A DNA stretch of 17,330 nt from RYN-433 sp036558265 (GCA_036558265.1 DATBFY010000188.1:1-17330); one strand, 5' to 3'; counted from the first letter of the stretch, positions 6,684 through 14,391 are shown. Program-made: numbers and translations. Notes: generated by a model from the letters alone, not told the origin.

Positions 6684-8021
6684 TTACCGGCCAGCATTGC
6701 CCTCTCGGCCAAGGAACTCGACGAAGTTGTCCCGCAGCAGGAGGCGAACGTCGCGGCGGATTTCGAGATCGGTAACGGCCCATCCGGTTCGCGCGAGGTC
6801 CGCGTACTTGTCGGCCAGGACGCGGCCGATCAGCTCGCGACTATGGTCCCACTTGTAGATGAGCTGGTCGAGCACGCGGGCGTCGCTGTGTTGGGGGATG
6901 AAGCTGGTCCCCAGGAGCTCCAGGCGCATCCGGGTGATCTCGTCGATGAGGCTCGGATTGTTCACGAACCACCAACAGCCGAAGATCATGAGGTTGCCGA
7001 ATTTGCGGGCGGCGACGCAAAGCTCGTGCTGGTTCTCGCGCGAGAGCATCGTGCAGAGGAACTTGTTCTGCGGGAAGTCGCGACAGAGGGAAATGACCGA
7101 GTCGACGTCGGCGCGGCCGACCATGTCGCCGGCGTCGTTCAGGGCGGGGTTCACGCGCAGTCGGCTGCCGATCATCATCGCGAACGGGAGGCCGCGCTCG
7201 GCACAGACGGGCAGGATGATCCGCTCGAAGACGTCGTCGCCGATCGTTCCGGTCGGGTAGCGCCACTCGGGCGGGAGGCTGACGGCGAGGTAAATCGCCT
7301 TCTGACAGTCGATCCAGTGGCGCAGGAACATGCGGGCGTTCTCGACGGTGCGATCGTCGATGGTCGGCGAACAGGCGAAGCCCCACTCGCTCATCCTGCG
7401 CGCGGCGGTCTGCCAGTCGCGCAGCAGGGGATCGATGCGGAGGACGGCCTTGAAGCGCGGGTCGTCGCCGACGCGCGGGTTGGCGAACCAGCGGTTTCGC
7501 TCGTTGTCGTCGAAGACCGGGTTGGTCATGGTGATCGACTCGACGTTGGCGATCTCCATGACGCGGTCCAGGTACTTCGACGGGTCCTGCTGCGCAAACC
7601 ACCGCCGGGCGGGCTCGAGCGAACGGTCGGATGAGACATCGAGACCGAGCTTGGCCAAGGTCGTGAGGACGCCGCGGCAGGCCTCGGAGATGGGCGAGCG
7701 TTCGAGGAAGAGGTGGCGCCAGATGTGGTCGGCCTGGTCGCGTTTGCTCATGCGCCAGAACTGCTCGTAGGGCAGGCGGGTGGCGGGTACGACGCGGAAG
7801 ACCTCGGCAATGAGATAATGGTAGGTGATCAGCTCGTCGATGCCCCAGAGCATCAACCCGGCCGGATCGGTGGGGCCGGTCGCGTTGGGGACGGGCGTGC
7901 CGAAGGTCGGCGGGTAGAGGTGGGTGTGCATGTCGATCACGGGCTGGTCGGCCAGCGCGCGGGCAACGGTCTGCTCGATGGCCGGGCGATCGGTAGGACG
8001 GGCGGAGGCGACAGCAGGCAT
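6684..8021 (-). CDS. Amidohydrolase-superfamily protein related to uronate (glucuronate) isomerase
   Basis: Cytoplasmic protein of 445 residues. Uronate isomerases (UxaC) convert D-glucuronate to D-fructuronate and D-galacturonate to D-tagaturonate. Features that align: the metal-binding HxH after strand 1 (DMHTHLYPP, His32 and His34), the WWF motif (GCWWFVNNP, Trp350-351) and the strand-8 Asp with following Arg (QHSDAR, Asp380 and Arg382). The stretch aligned with the E. coli QLHIG motif reads AMMIG (281-285), so a conserved His appears replaced by Met. The true substrate may therefore differ. The start is ATG 8021, 8 bases after the ligA stop, with AAGGGAG upstream; a GTG at 8033 overlapping ligA is an alternative. 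It is the last gene of the ndk-to-ligA run, and the sugar-type regulator follows. No signal peptide is visible. Confidence 0.75.
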   Translation of the reverse strand: MPAVASARPTDRPAIEQTVARALADQPVIDMHTHLYPPTFGTPVPNATGPTDPAGLMLWGIDELITYHYLIAEVFRVVPATRLPYEQFWRMSKRDQADHIWRHLFLERSPISEACRGVLTTLAKLGLDVSSDRSLEPARRWFAQQDPSKYLDRVMEIANVESITMTNPVFDDNERNRWFANPRVGDDPRFKAVLRIDPLLRDWQTAARRMSEWGFACSPTIDDRTVENARMFLRHWIDCQKAIYLAVSLPPEWRYPTGTIGDDVFERIILPVCAERGLPFAMMIGSRLRVNPALNDAGDMVGRADVDSVISLCRDFPQNKFLCTMLSRENQHELCVAARKFGNLMIFGCWWFVNNPSLIDEITRMRLELLGTSFIPQHSDARVLDQLIYKWDHSRELIGRVLADKYADLARTGWAVTDLEIRRDVRLLLRDNFVEFLGREGNAGR

Positions 8022-8029
8022 GGCAATTC

Positions 8030-10069
8030 TCACTCCCTTGCGAGTTTGGCTTTGTCCGGGCCGATCTTCGCGACAAACTCGTCTTCGGTCAAAATGGCGA
8101 CGCCCAGTTCCCTGGCCTTGTCGAGTTTGCTCCCCGCCTTTGCCCCGGCGACCACAAAGCTCGTCTTCTTGCTGACGCTCCCCGACGCCTTTCCGCCCAG
8201 GCGCACGATCAGGCGCTCGATCTCGTCGCGCTGAAATTTCGCGAGCGTCCCGGTGATCACGACGGTCTGGCCGGCGAGCGGCAGGTCGCCATCGGACGCC
8301 GCGGCGGGCTTTTCCATTTCCGGGTCGATGCCGACCTCTTTGAGTTCGGCGATCGCGTGTTTGCCGGCGGGGTTGTGGAAGAAATCGTGGACCGAGTCGG
8401 CAATGATCTCGCCGATCTCGTGGACGCCGGAGAGTTGCTCACACGTTGCGGCGGCGATCGCGTCGAGAGAGCCGAAGTGGCACGCCAGCACGTACGCGAC
8501 GCGGTTGCCAACGTGGCGGATGCCCAGGCCGGCGAGGAGGCGATCGAGGCCGCGGGTGCGGCTGTCGTGGATTGCGTCGATGATGTTCTGGGCGCTCTTT
8601 TCGCCCATGCGCTCCATTTCCAGGAGCTGTTCCTTGGTCAGCCGGTAGATGTCGGCAAACGTCTTCACGCGTCCGGCGTCAACGAGCTGGTCGATGATCT
8701 TCTCGCCCAGGTTCTCGATGTCCATCTGGCCGCGGGCGCAGAACCAGCGCAGGCGTTCCTTGATCTGGTCGGGGCAGGCGGGGTTGACGCAGCGGATGTA
8801 GGGCGTATCGGTTTCCTTTTCGACCGGCGCGCCGCAGGAGGGGCATTTCTTCGGCGCTTCGATGGCCTTGGCGCCTTTGGGGCGCTTGTCGGCGACGACC
8901 TGGCTGACGTAGGGGATGACCTCGCCGGCGCGTTCGACGACGACCGTGTCCCCCTCGTGGAGGTCGAGGCGCTTGATCTGGTCGATGTTGTGGAGCGTCG
9001 CCTTGGAGACGGTGACGCCGCCGATGAAGACGGGCTCGAGGTCGCCGACGGGGGTGAGATTACCCCCCTTCCCGACCTGCCAGCGAACACCCTTAAGGGT
9101 GGTGGGCTGCTGCTCGGCCTCATACTTGTAGGCGATGACCCAGCGCGGGGCCTTGCTGGTCGCCCCGAGGCGCTTGCGGTGATCGAACGAATCGACCTTC
9201 ATGACCATGCCGTCGGTCTGGAAGGGGAGGGTGCCGCGGACCTTCTCGAACTGGTGGATGGCCTCGAGCGCTTCGTCCACATCCTTGGCGCGCTGCGTTT
9301 CGCGCGGGACCGGCAGGCCCCACTTCTGGATGATGCGGATCCATTCCCAGTACGAGTGCACGGGCATCGGTTCGACCTGGCCGGAGCCGTGGGCGAGGAA
9401 GCGGAGCTTGCGCTGGGCGACGATCCGGGGGTCGAGGCGTTTGAGGGTGCCGGAGGTCAGGTTGCGCGGGTTGGCGTAAGGCTCTTCGCCGGCCTCTTCG
9501 ATCTGCTTGTTGACGCGCTGGAAGTCGGCGTTGTCCATGTAGATCTCGCCGCGGACCTCGACGACCTTGGGGATCGTGGTGCCGTCCTTGCGGAGGGTGA
9601 GCGGGATGGAGCGGATCGTGCGGGCGTTGTGGGTGATGTCGTCGCCGACGTTGCCGCGCCCGCGGGTGGCCGCCAGGACCAGCCGGCCGTCCTCGTAGCG
9701 CAAGCTGACGGCGGTGCCGTCGATCTTGGGTTCGAGGACGTAATGCGGCGCGTCGCCGGCGAGGCCTTTGCGCACGCGCTCATCGAACTCGCGCAGCGAG
9801 GCCTCGTCGTAAGTGTTGTCGATCGACATCATGGGGACGGCGTGGCGGACCTGCTTGAAGCCTTCAATGGGCTGCTCGCCAACGCGCTGGGTGGGGCTGT
9901 CGGGCGTGATCAGCTCCGGGTGGGCCTTTTCCAGGTCGATCAGTTCCTGGAGCAGCTTGTCAAAATCGCGGTCGCTGATTTGGGGACGTGATTCGACGTA
10001 GTAGAGGTAATTGTGGTGGTTGATCTGATCGCGGAGCTTGTGGACCCGCTTTTCGATGGACTCGGACAT
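8030..10069 (-). CDS. ligA: NAD-dependent DNA ligase LigA
   Basis: Seals nicks in duplex DNA during replication and repair, using NAD+ to adenylate an active-site lysine. It is full length at 679 residues. Order: N-terminal Ia domain for NAD (NHHNYLYYVESRPQISDRDFD, residues 18-38); adenylation domain with KIDG, catalytic Lys115; a GGNLTPVGDLEPV stretch that opens the OB fold; a four-Cys zinc finger (Cys409, Cys412, Cys427, Cys432); helix-hairpin-helix region (about 480-570); and a C-terminal BRCT domain (about 594-670). All expected key residues are present. The start is ATG 10069, which reproduces the family N-terminus; the frame runs open further upstream into the neighbouring gene without meaning. 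The Shine-Dalgarno is poor, and the preceding stop is only 10 bases away, which suggests translation coupled to the hydrolase gene. Confidence 0.98.
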   Translation of the reverse strand: MSESIEKRVHKLRDQINHHNYLYYVESRPQISDRDFDKLLQELIDLEKAHPELITPDSPTQRVGEQPIEGFKQVRHAVPMMSIDNTYDEASLREFDERVRKGLAGDAPHYVLEPKIDGTAVSLRYEDGRLVLAATRGRGNVGDDITHNARTIRSIPLTLRKDGTTIPKVVEVRGEIYMDNADFQRVNKQIEEAGEEPYANPRNLTSGTLKRLDPRIVAQRKLRFLAHGSGQVEPMPVHSYWEWIRIIQKWGLPVPRETQRAKDVDEALEAIHQFEKVRGTLPFQTDGMVMKVDSFDHRKRLGATSKAPRWVIAYKYEAEQQPTTLKGVRWQVGKGGNLTPVGDLEPVFIGGVTVSKATLHNIDQIKRLDLHEGDTVVVERAGEVIPYVSQVVADKRPKGAKAIEAPKKCPSCGAPVEKETDTPYIRCVNPACPDQIKERLRWFCARGQMDIENLGEKIIDQLVDAGRVKTFADIYRLTKEQLLEMERMGEKSAQNIIDAIHDSRTRGLDRLLAGLGIRHVGNRVAYVLACHFGSLDAIAAATCEQLSGVHEIGEIIADSVHDFFHNPAGKHAIAELKEVGIDPEMEKPAAASDGDLPLAGQTVVITGTLAKFQRDEIERLIVRLGGKASGSVSKKTSFVVAGAKAGSKLDKARELGVAILTEDEFVAKIGPDKAKLARE

Positions 10070-10079
10070 AGGCCCGATT

Positions 10080-10922
10080 TTAGCGGGGCGCGAGCAGCCA
10101 GTCGAAACCGCTGACCAGTTCGCGCGCGGCGTCACCGCTGATGCCGTCGTTGTGACCGCCGCTCGTGTGGATGATCCGTTTGGGGCCGGCGTAGGCGTTG
10201 ACGACCTTGAGCTGGTTGCCGGGGATGACGAACGTGTCGTCATTGGCGAGGACGAAAATGGCGGGCGCGGTGACGTGTGCGGCGTTCGTCGGACTGTCGA
10301 GCTCTTTGGGGACCTGGAGGGCGATCGGCCCGGCGAGGAGCCAGAGGTTCCACCAGCCGAACCGGGAGAGGATCAGGCTGCGGATCGCGGGTGGATTCTG
10401 AAGGATCAAGCCCGCGGTGGGACGTTTGGTGGCGACGTAAAGCGCGGCGGTGGTTCCGAGTGAGTTGCCGGCGAGGTAGATCGGCTTGCCGTTGGCGAGC
10501 GTCGCGACGTGGTCGTAGACCGCCAATGCGGTCGGCGGGATGGCAGCCAGGTCGGCCGAGCCGGTGCTGCCGCCGTAGCCGGGGTAGTTGACCATCCACG
10601 CTTCGACCGGGCGCCCGCCCCAGCGTGAGGCGGCGTAACTGGCGACCTGCTCGGCGCGGGTGGCGTTGCCGGTGAACTCGATGACATACGCGCCAGGATC
10701 GGTCCCGGCCTTAGCGCCCGGCGAGCGATCGACCCAGCATTCGACCTGCCGGCCGTTGGGCCCGGGCACGATCGTGCGCTGGGCGGTCAGTGGGTCGATT
10801 GGCTGGCGGCTTGGGAAGAGGATAAAGGTGTTCGCGCACCCGCCGAAGAGCATCGTCAGAGTGTAGGTAACGAGCAGGATGCTGAAGAACGCGCGGCGGC
10901 GGGTCTTGAAGAAGCGTCGCAT
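10080..10922 (-). CDS. Alpha/beta hydrolase, predicted lipoprotein
   Basis: Predicted membrane-anchored hydrolase of 280 residues; substrate unknown. A basic N-terminus is followed by a hydrophobic segment (11-28) and a lipobox-like LFGGC with Cys29. The Phe at -3 is slightly off consensus. The fold's catalytic set is visible: nucleophile Ser154 in GNSLG, an acid at Asp228 or Asp229 in ANDDTF, and His257 in SGGHNDG. TGNA at 84-87 is the probable oxyanion region and YPGYGGSTG (113-121) is typical of the BEM46/YfhR-like branch. The ATG at 10922 has AAGGGG about 5 bases upstream. It lies between a HAD gene (18-base gap) and ligA (10-base gap), so it is probably part of the same transcript. Esterase, peptidase or thioesterase activity cannot be told apart. 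Confidence 0.85.
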   Translation of the reverse strand: MRRFFKTRRRAFFSILLVTYTLTMLFGGCANTFILFPSRQPIDPLTAQRTIVPGPNGRQVECWVDRSPGAKAGTDPGAYVIEFTGNATRAEQVASYAASRWGGRPVEAWMVNYPGYGGSTGSADLAAIPPTALAVYDHVATLANGKPIYLAGNSLGTTAALYVATKRPTAGLILQNPPAIRSLILSRFGWWNLWLLAGPIALQVPKELDSPTNAAHVTAPAIFVLANDDTFVIPGNQLKVVNAYAGPKRIIHTSGGHNDGISGDAARELVSGFDWLLAPR

Positions 10923-10940
10923 TACGCCCCTTAGTCTACC

Positions 10941-11573
10941 CTAAGTTAGCAGGCCCTCGCTACGCAATCGCGCTCGGATCGCGGGGATCGGGTTTTCGCA
11001 CTTTCCGACCAGGTGGGCGGTCCAGCCGCGGCTCTGGGCAGCCGCGATGTTCTCCGCCACGTCGTCGAAGAAGGTGATCAGGTCGGGAGCGACGCCGGTT
11101 GTGCGCTCAACGTGGGCGTAGATGCGTGCGTCGGGCTTGCGGGCGCCGACCAGGTGACTGGCGAAGCGGTGGCCGAGTCGCGCGAGGACCGGGCCGTGGG
11201 GGTTGGCGGGATCGGTCATCATCCGCCAGTGGCTGGCGTTGGTGTTGGAGAGGCAGGCCGTGGCGTGGCCGGCGGTATGAAGGTCGTCGATCAGTTCCCC
11301 GGCGCCCGCGAACGGGCCGAGGAGATAGGCGTCGGAGAGGGCGAGGAAATGCTCGGGCCGGATGCCGAGCACCGGGGCGGCGGCGTGGGCCATGGCGTGT
11401 TGGTCCAGGCGGCCGCACTCGCTCTCGACGACGAGCGCCATCATCCGGGCGCGGGTGGGCTCGTCCATGTCGCGCGGGGGGATGGGGACACCGGCGACCT
11501 CGCAGGCATGTTTCCAGTTATCGCAGATCCGCACGAGGACGCGGCCAAGGTCGAAAACGACGAGCTGCTTCAC
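10941..11573 (-). CDS. HAD-superfamily hydrolase, YihX-like
   Basis: Cytoplasmic phosphatase-like protein of 210 residues. HAD motif I is VVFDLGRVLV with nucleophile Asp8. The usual second Asp (DxD) is Gly10, as in the YihX branch, whose E. coli member acts on alpha-D-glucose-1-phosphate. Motif II is LSNTN (Ser109), motif III Lys146 in ARKPDARIY, and motif IV FFDDVAENI (Asp170 and Asp171). A helical cap occupies about residues 15-90. The start is GTG 11573, overlapping the ndk stop by four bases (GTGA), with AAGGGG upstream inside ndk. Translational coupling to ndk is therefore likely. The substrate is not determined; a sugar phosphate or nucleotide is plausible. Confidence 0.85.
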   Translation of the reverse strand: MKQLVVFDLGRVLVRICDNWKHACEVAGVPIPPRDMDEPTRARMMALVVESECGRLDQHAMAHAAAPVLGIRPEHFLALSDAYLLGPFAGAGELIDDLHTAGHATACLSNTNASHWRMMTDPANPHGPVLARLGHRFASHLVGARKPDARIYAHVERTTGVAPDLITFFDDVAENIAAAQSRGWTAHLVGKCENPIPAIRARLRSEGLLT

Positions 11574-12040
11574 TCGGGCTGCCCCTTCGAGAGATCATAG
11601 ACCCAGGATTGCACGGTCGGTGTCCAGTCAAGCAGTTCGTCAGGTTTGAAGAATAGTCCCAGCTCGCGCTGGGCGGATTCGGCCGAGTCCGACCCGTGGA
11701 TCAGGTTGAAGGAGTTGGAGACACCGAAGTCGCCGCGGATCGTGCCGGGCTCGGCGTTGGAGCCGAAGGTGGCGCCCATCATCTTGCGCGCGATGGCAAT
11801 CGCGCCCTTTCCCTTGAGCGCCACCACGACGACGGGACTGGAGGTCATGAACTTCACCAGGCCTTCGTAGAACGGCTTGCCCTTATGCGGGGAATAGTGC
11901 GTCTCGGCGAGTGGCGCCGGGATCTTCATGAACTTCAGGCCCACGATCTGGAGGCCCTTCTGCTCGAAGCGGGCGAGGATCTGGCCGCACAGGCCGCGCT
12001 GAACGGCGTCGGGCTTGAAGATGATGAGCGTGCGTTCCAT
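11570..12040 (-). CDS. ndk: Nucleoside-diphosphate kinase
   Basis: Transfers the gamma phosphate of ATP to nucleoside diphosphates through a phosphohistidine, balancing NTP and dNTP pools in the cytoplasm. Its 156 residues are a little longer than the usual 140-150, with the excess in a C-terminal tail. Key parts: ERTLIIFKPDAVQRG at the N-terminus with Lys9, and the active-site His115 in NLIHGSDS. The usual RN-x-x-H signature reads SFNLIH here, so the Arg position differs while Asn112 is kept. The ATG at 12040 has GGAGAG about 8 bases upstream. A TATAAC at 12072-12067 could be a -10, but no -35 is evident. It is the first gene of the five-gene minus-strand run. Confidence 0.97.
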   Translation of the reverse strand: MERTLIIFKPDAVQRGLCGQILARFEQKGLQIVGLKFMKIPAPLAETHYSPHKGKPFYEGLVKFMTSSPVVVVALKGKGAIAIARKMMGATFGSNAEPGTIRGDFGVSNSFNLIHGSDSAESAQRELGLFFKPDELLDWTPTVQSWVYDLSKGQPE

Positions 12041-12087
12041 GGGGATCTCTCCGGTTGGGGGGGGAGGTTATATCCGGGAAACAAGAT

Positions 12088-12168
12088 AGAAGCGAGAAGC
12101 GAGAAGGCGGATCACGGCAATCCGCCGCGCACTTCCTTCTCACTTCTCGCTTCTGACTTGTCGCTTCT
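12088..12168. repeat. GAAGCGAGAAG-type inverted and direct repeat element
   Basis: The left arm (12088-12107) and right arm (12135-12154) are 20 bases each and complementary except at one position. Between them is a perfect 7-base inverted repeat, GGCGGAT (12106-12112) and ATCCGCC (12120-12126). The unit ACTTCTCGCTTCT (12142-12154) recurs with one change as ACTTGTCGCTTCT (12156-12168). The arms are themselves tandem AGAAGCG units. The element fills most of the gap between the DUF1080 gene's stop (12176) and the ndk start (12040). It could form a long hairpin that terminates the upstream transcript. It also has the look of a dispersed intergenic repeat. Confidence 0.75.
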
Positions 12169-12175
12169 GCCCGCC

Positions 12176-12895
12176 TCAGTCCAGCTTCTTGATCTTGATG
12201 TCCTTGAACTGGACCAGCATTGGTTCGCCGGCGTGGAGTTGGAGGGCGATCACGCCCCTGGCCGACGCCTTTTTCGGGTCGTTGTCGGTGATGTCGGCGG
12301 TGACGATGCCGTTGAGCTTCTGGATCAGGTGGTTGCCCTTGGCGATGATGACGTACTGGTTCCAGTCGCCCTTCTTGACGGCGGCCAGGATTTCCTTGTC
12401 ATCGGCGTTCTGACCATCGATGACGGGCTTGGCGCTTCCCTCGACGAGCGTCACCTTTTTGCCGCGGGGGCAGATGATGCCGCGGCCGCGCTCCTCGTAG
12501 CAGATGCCGGTGTAGGTGTTGTTGCCGTCCATGTCGGCCTGGTAGCCGCCGACGATCCATTTCTTGGCGTCGATGACCTTCGAGCGGTACTGGATCCCCG
12601 AGTTGTGATTGCGGAGCTTGAACATGGCGTGCAGCTCGAAGTCGCCGGGCGTGTCGTTCTTGTAGATCAGGAACGTGTTGGGGTTGATCGGGTGCTCCTT
12701 GGTGGTCTGGCCGGTGATGCAGCCGTCCTGGACCGACCAGAGATCCGGATTGCCATCCCACCCGTCGAGCGTTTTGCCGTCGAAGAGTGAGATAAAGCCG
12801 TCGGCGTCAGGCTTGGCGTCTTCGGCGTGAGAGGGCTTGATTGTCGTGAGGGCGAGGACGAGCGTGGCAAGCAGCGCGAAGTGGATCGGTTTCAT
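12176..12895 (-). CDS. Secreted DUF1080 (3-keto-disaccharide hydrolase-type) protein
   Basis: A 239-residue exported protein. A signal peptide covers residues 1-24 (basic MKP start, hydrophobic stretch, SHA cleavage before EDAKP). The mature part is a single DUF1080 domain, a concanavalin-like beta sandwich. Typical motifs are FISLFDGKTLDGWDG, the GxIxG-like DGCITGQTT, GDFELHAMFKLRNHNSGIQYRS, and the closing VIALQLHAGEPMLVQFKDIKIKKL. The family is abundant in Planctomycetota; some members hydrolyse 3-keto-glycosides, others may only bind carbohydrate. The ATG at 12895 has AAGGAG 7 bases upstream. It follows the beta-propeller gene by 63 bases on the same strand and is probably co-transcribed. 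The gap holds an imperfect palindrome, GGTGACGAATGTTACC. The actual substrate cannot be told. Confidence 0.92.
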   Translation of the reverse strand: MKPIHFALLATLVLALTTIKPSHAEDAKPDADGFISLFDGKTLDGWDGNPDLWSVQDGCITGQTTKEHPINPNTFLIYKNDTPGDFELHAMFKLRNHNSGIQYRSKVIDAKKWIVGGYQADMDGNNTYTGICYEERGRGIICPRGKKVTLVEGSAKPVIDGQNADDKEILAAVKKGDWNQYVIIAKGNHLIQKLNGIVTADITDNDPKKASARGVIALQLHAGEPMLVQFKDIKIKKLD

Positions 12896-12958
12896 TCGGG
12901 TCTCCTTGGTGACGAATGTTACCGATGTTTACCCCGCTGTCGATGCCGCGGTTGAAGC

Positions 12959-14221
12959 TCAGCGCTCCTCGATGCAGTACAGGTTTTCCCAGGTTCGTAG
13001 AAAGAGTTGGCGCTCGACCAGCGCAGGGGAGGCGTTGATATGCTCTTCGATGGCATTGGTGGCAAGCAGGCGCCAAGCGGCCGGGTCGGGGGCGAAGACG
13101 TAGGTGTTGCCTTGCTGGCTGGTCGCGTAAAGGCGATCGTTCGTGCCGGCCAGGAGCGCCCAGAAGTTCTGACCGGGCTCGCGGTGGGACCAGACCGTTT
13201 TCCCGCTCGTCGCGTCGATGCACTCGATCAACCCGGGCTCGTTGGCGATGAAGAGATTGTGTCCGCGCAGAATGCCCGTGCCGATGCGCTGCGGGATCTT
13301 CTGGGTCGTCCGCCACAGGCGATGGGAGGCGGTCGTGTCGCCGGTGCCGCCGGGCTTGAAGCCGATAGCCGCGCCGCCATAACCCGCCATGGCAACGGCG
13401 ATGTCGTCGCCGACGATAACATCCGTATATGCGAGGTCACCCGTCCCGGAACAGGTCCACAGGATCTTGCCGCTCGCCAGGTCATACGCATTGACATGCC
13501 GCGGCTGGGCGACCACAAACTGTTCCTGGCCGTCGATCTTGCGGATGACGCCGCTGCTCCAGGAACCGATCCACGACTTGGTCTCGGGGGACTTGTCCTC
13601 CGCGCCACCGGGCTCGTCGGTCAGCCAGAGCTTTTCTCCGGTATTCTTGTCGAGGCAGACGACGAAGCTGCGATGGCCCGGCCCGCAGTTCAGGTAAACA
13701 CGGGTGCCGTGAATCAGCGGCGAGGAAGCGTATCCCCAGATATGCCGGATGAGGCCCAGATCTGCCTTCCAGAGCGGCTTGCCGTCCAGGTCGTAGCAGT
13801 AGAGGCCGGCCGCGCCATGCCAGGCGATGACGCGCTGGCCATCGGTCGCGGGCGTGGAGGCGCAGTACGGGTTGGTTGCGTGAGTTGGATCGCCCGCCTG
13901 CCAGTTGACGGTCTGCGTCCAAAGCGGGTGCCCATCAGCCCGGTCGAAGCAGAGCAGTGCGCGGCGAGTGCCTTGACGATCGAGCGCGCAGGTCAGCAGC
14001 ACCTTATTGCCGGTGACGATGGGGCTGCTGTTTCCCGGCCCGGGAAGTTTTGCGCCCCACCGGATGTTCTGCTGCTTGCTCCAGTGAAGCGGCGGTTGCG
14101 CATCGGGCGACAGCCCGTCGCGGTTGGGCCCCCGGAAAAAGGGCCAGTCGGCGGCCTCACTGAACGATGCCCCCAGCGCGGTGACGAACAACAAACTGAG
14201 CAAACCCAGCCGTCGTGCCAT
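12959..14221 (-). CDS. Secreted PQQ-like beta-propeller repeat protein
   Basis: A 420-residue exported protein. The ATG at 14221 is chosen for GGAGGAAA about 6 bases upstream and the signal peptide that follows (MARRLGLLSLLFVTALG, cleavage near SEA at 21-23). The mature N-terminus has the WPFFRGPNRDGLSPD signature common to planctomycete propeller proteins. Repeated blade motifs follow, such as LCFDRADGHPLWTQ, YCYDLDGKPLWKADL, VCLDKNTGEKLWLT, NAYDLASGKILWTC and ECIDATSGKTVWSH: an Asp, then G-x-x-x-W, in each blade. The family relates to PQQ-dependent dehydrogenases and BamB, but no enzymatic residues are evident, so a scaffold or binding role is more likely than true PQQ use. A longer frame reaches 14269 with no support. 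It pairs with the DUF1080 gene. Confidence 0.9.
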   Translation of the reverse strand: MARRLGLLSLLFVTALGASFSEAADWPFFRGPNRDGLSPDAQPPLHWSKQQNIRWGAKLPGPGNSSPIVTGNKVLLTCALDRQGTRRALLCFDRADGHPLWTQTVNWQAGDPTHATNPYCASTPATDGQRVIAWHGAAGLYCYDLDGKPLWKADLGLIRHIWGYASSPLIHGTRVYLNCGPGHRSFVVCLDKNTGEKLWLTDEPGGAEDKSPETKSWIGSWSSGVIRKIDGQEQFVVAQPRHVNAYDLASGKILWTCSGTGDLAYTDVIVGDDIAVAMAGYGGAAIGFKPGGTGDTTASHRLWRTTQKIPQRIGTGILRGHNLFIANEPGLIECIDATSGKTVWSHREPGQNFWALLAGTNDRLYATSQQGNTYVFAPDPAAWRLLATNAIEEHINASPALVERQLFLRTWENLYCIEER

Positions 14222-14292
14222 GGGATTTCCTCCAGGTTGCCAACACCATTGACGCCCGAACTGGCGCATCTTAGCCTTTTCACAACAATTGG

Positions 14293-14335
14293 CACGGCGG
14301 GGAGTTATACTTTCGCGATCGAATCTGCCGCCGTG
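14293..14335. promoter_or_regulatory. 8+8 inverted repeat in the divergent intergenic region
   Basis: CACGGCGG (14293-14300) and CCGCCGTG (14328-14335) are perfectly complementary around a 27-base spacer containing TATACT (14306-14311) and CGATCG (14316-14321). It lies between the start of the beta-propeller gene (14221) and sucA (14506), so it could be a looped operator, a paired binding site or an mRNA stem. The function is unknown. Confidence 0.35.
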
Positions 14336-14385
14336 GGTGCAACTCGCGTGTGTTTCAAGAGTACATTCAAGACGCTTCGTGGGGA

Positions 14386-14391
14386 TATAAT
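14386..14391 (+). promoter_or_regulatory. Candidate -10 box for sucA
   Basis: A perfect TATAAT lies at 14386-14391 in otherwise GC-rich intergenic DNA. Transcription from it would start near 14398 and give a leader of about 108 bases. No good -35 is found 16-18 bases upstream (ACATTC-like only), so the promoter may depend on an activator or be chance. Confidence 0.4.

Noticed and set aside
8357..9991. 544-codon plus-strand open frame opposite ligA
   Set aside because: Antisense to a complete LigA with all catalytic residues; low-complexity Asp/Ala/Val sequence.
10070..10243. Upstream extension of the ligA frame
   Set aside because: The added 58 residues read the neighbouring hydrolase gene in another frame, and LigA's family N-terminus begins exactly at the ATG at 10069.
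12907..12922. Imperfect palindrome GGTGACGAATGTTACC between the propeller and DUF1080 genes
   Set aside because: One arm mismatch and a single occurrence; it overlaps the region just ahead of the DUF1080 ribosome binding site and no regulator can be tied to it.
14290..14311. Possible sigma54 promoter starting TGGCACG
   Set aside because: The -24 half is good, but no TTGC-type -12 element occurs at the required spacing.
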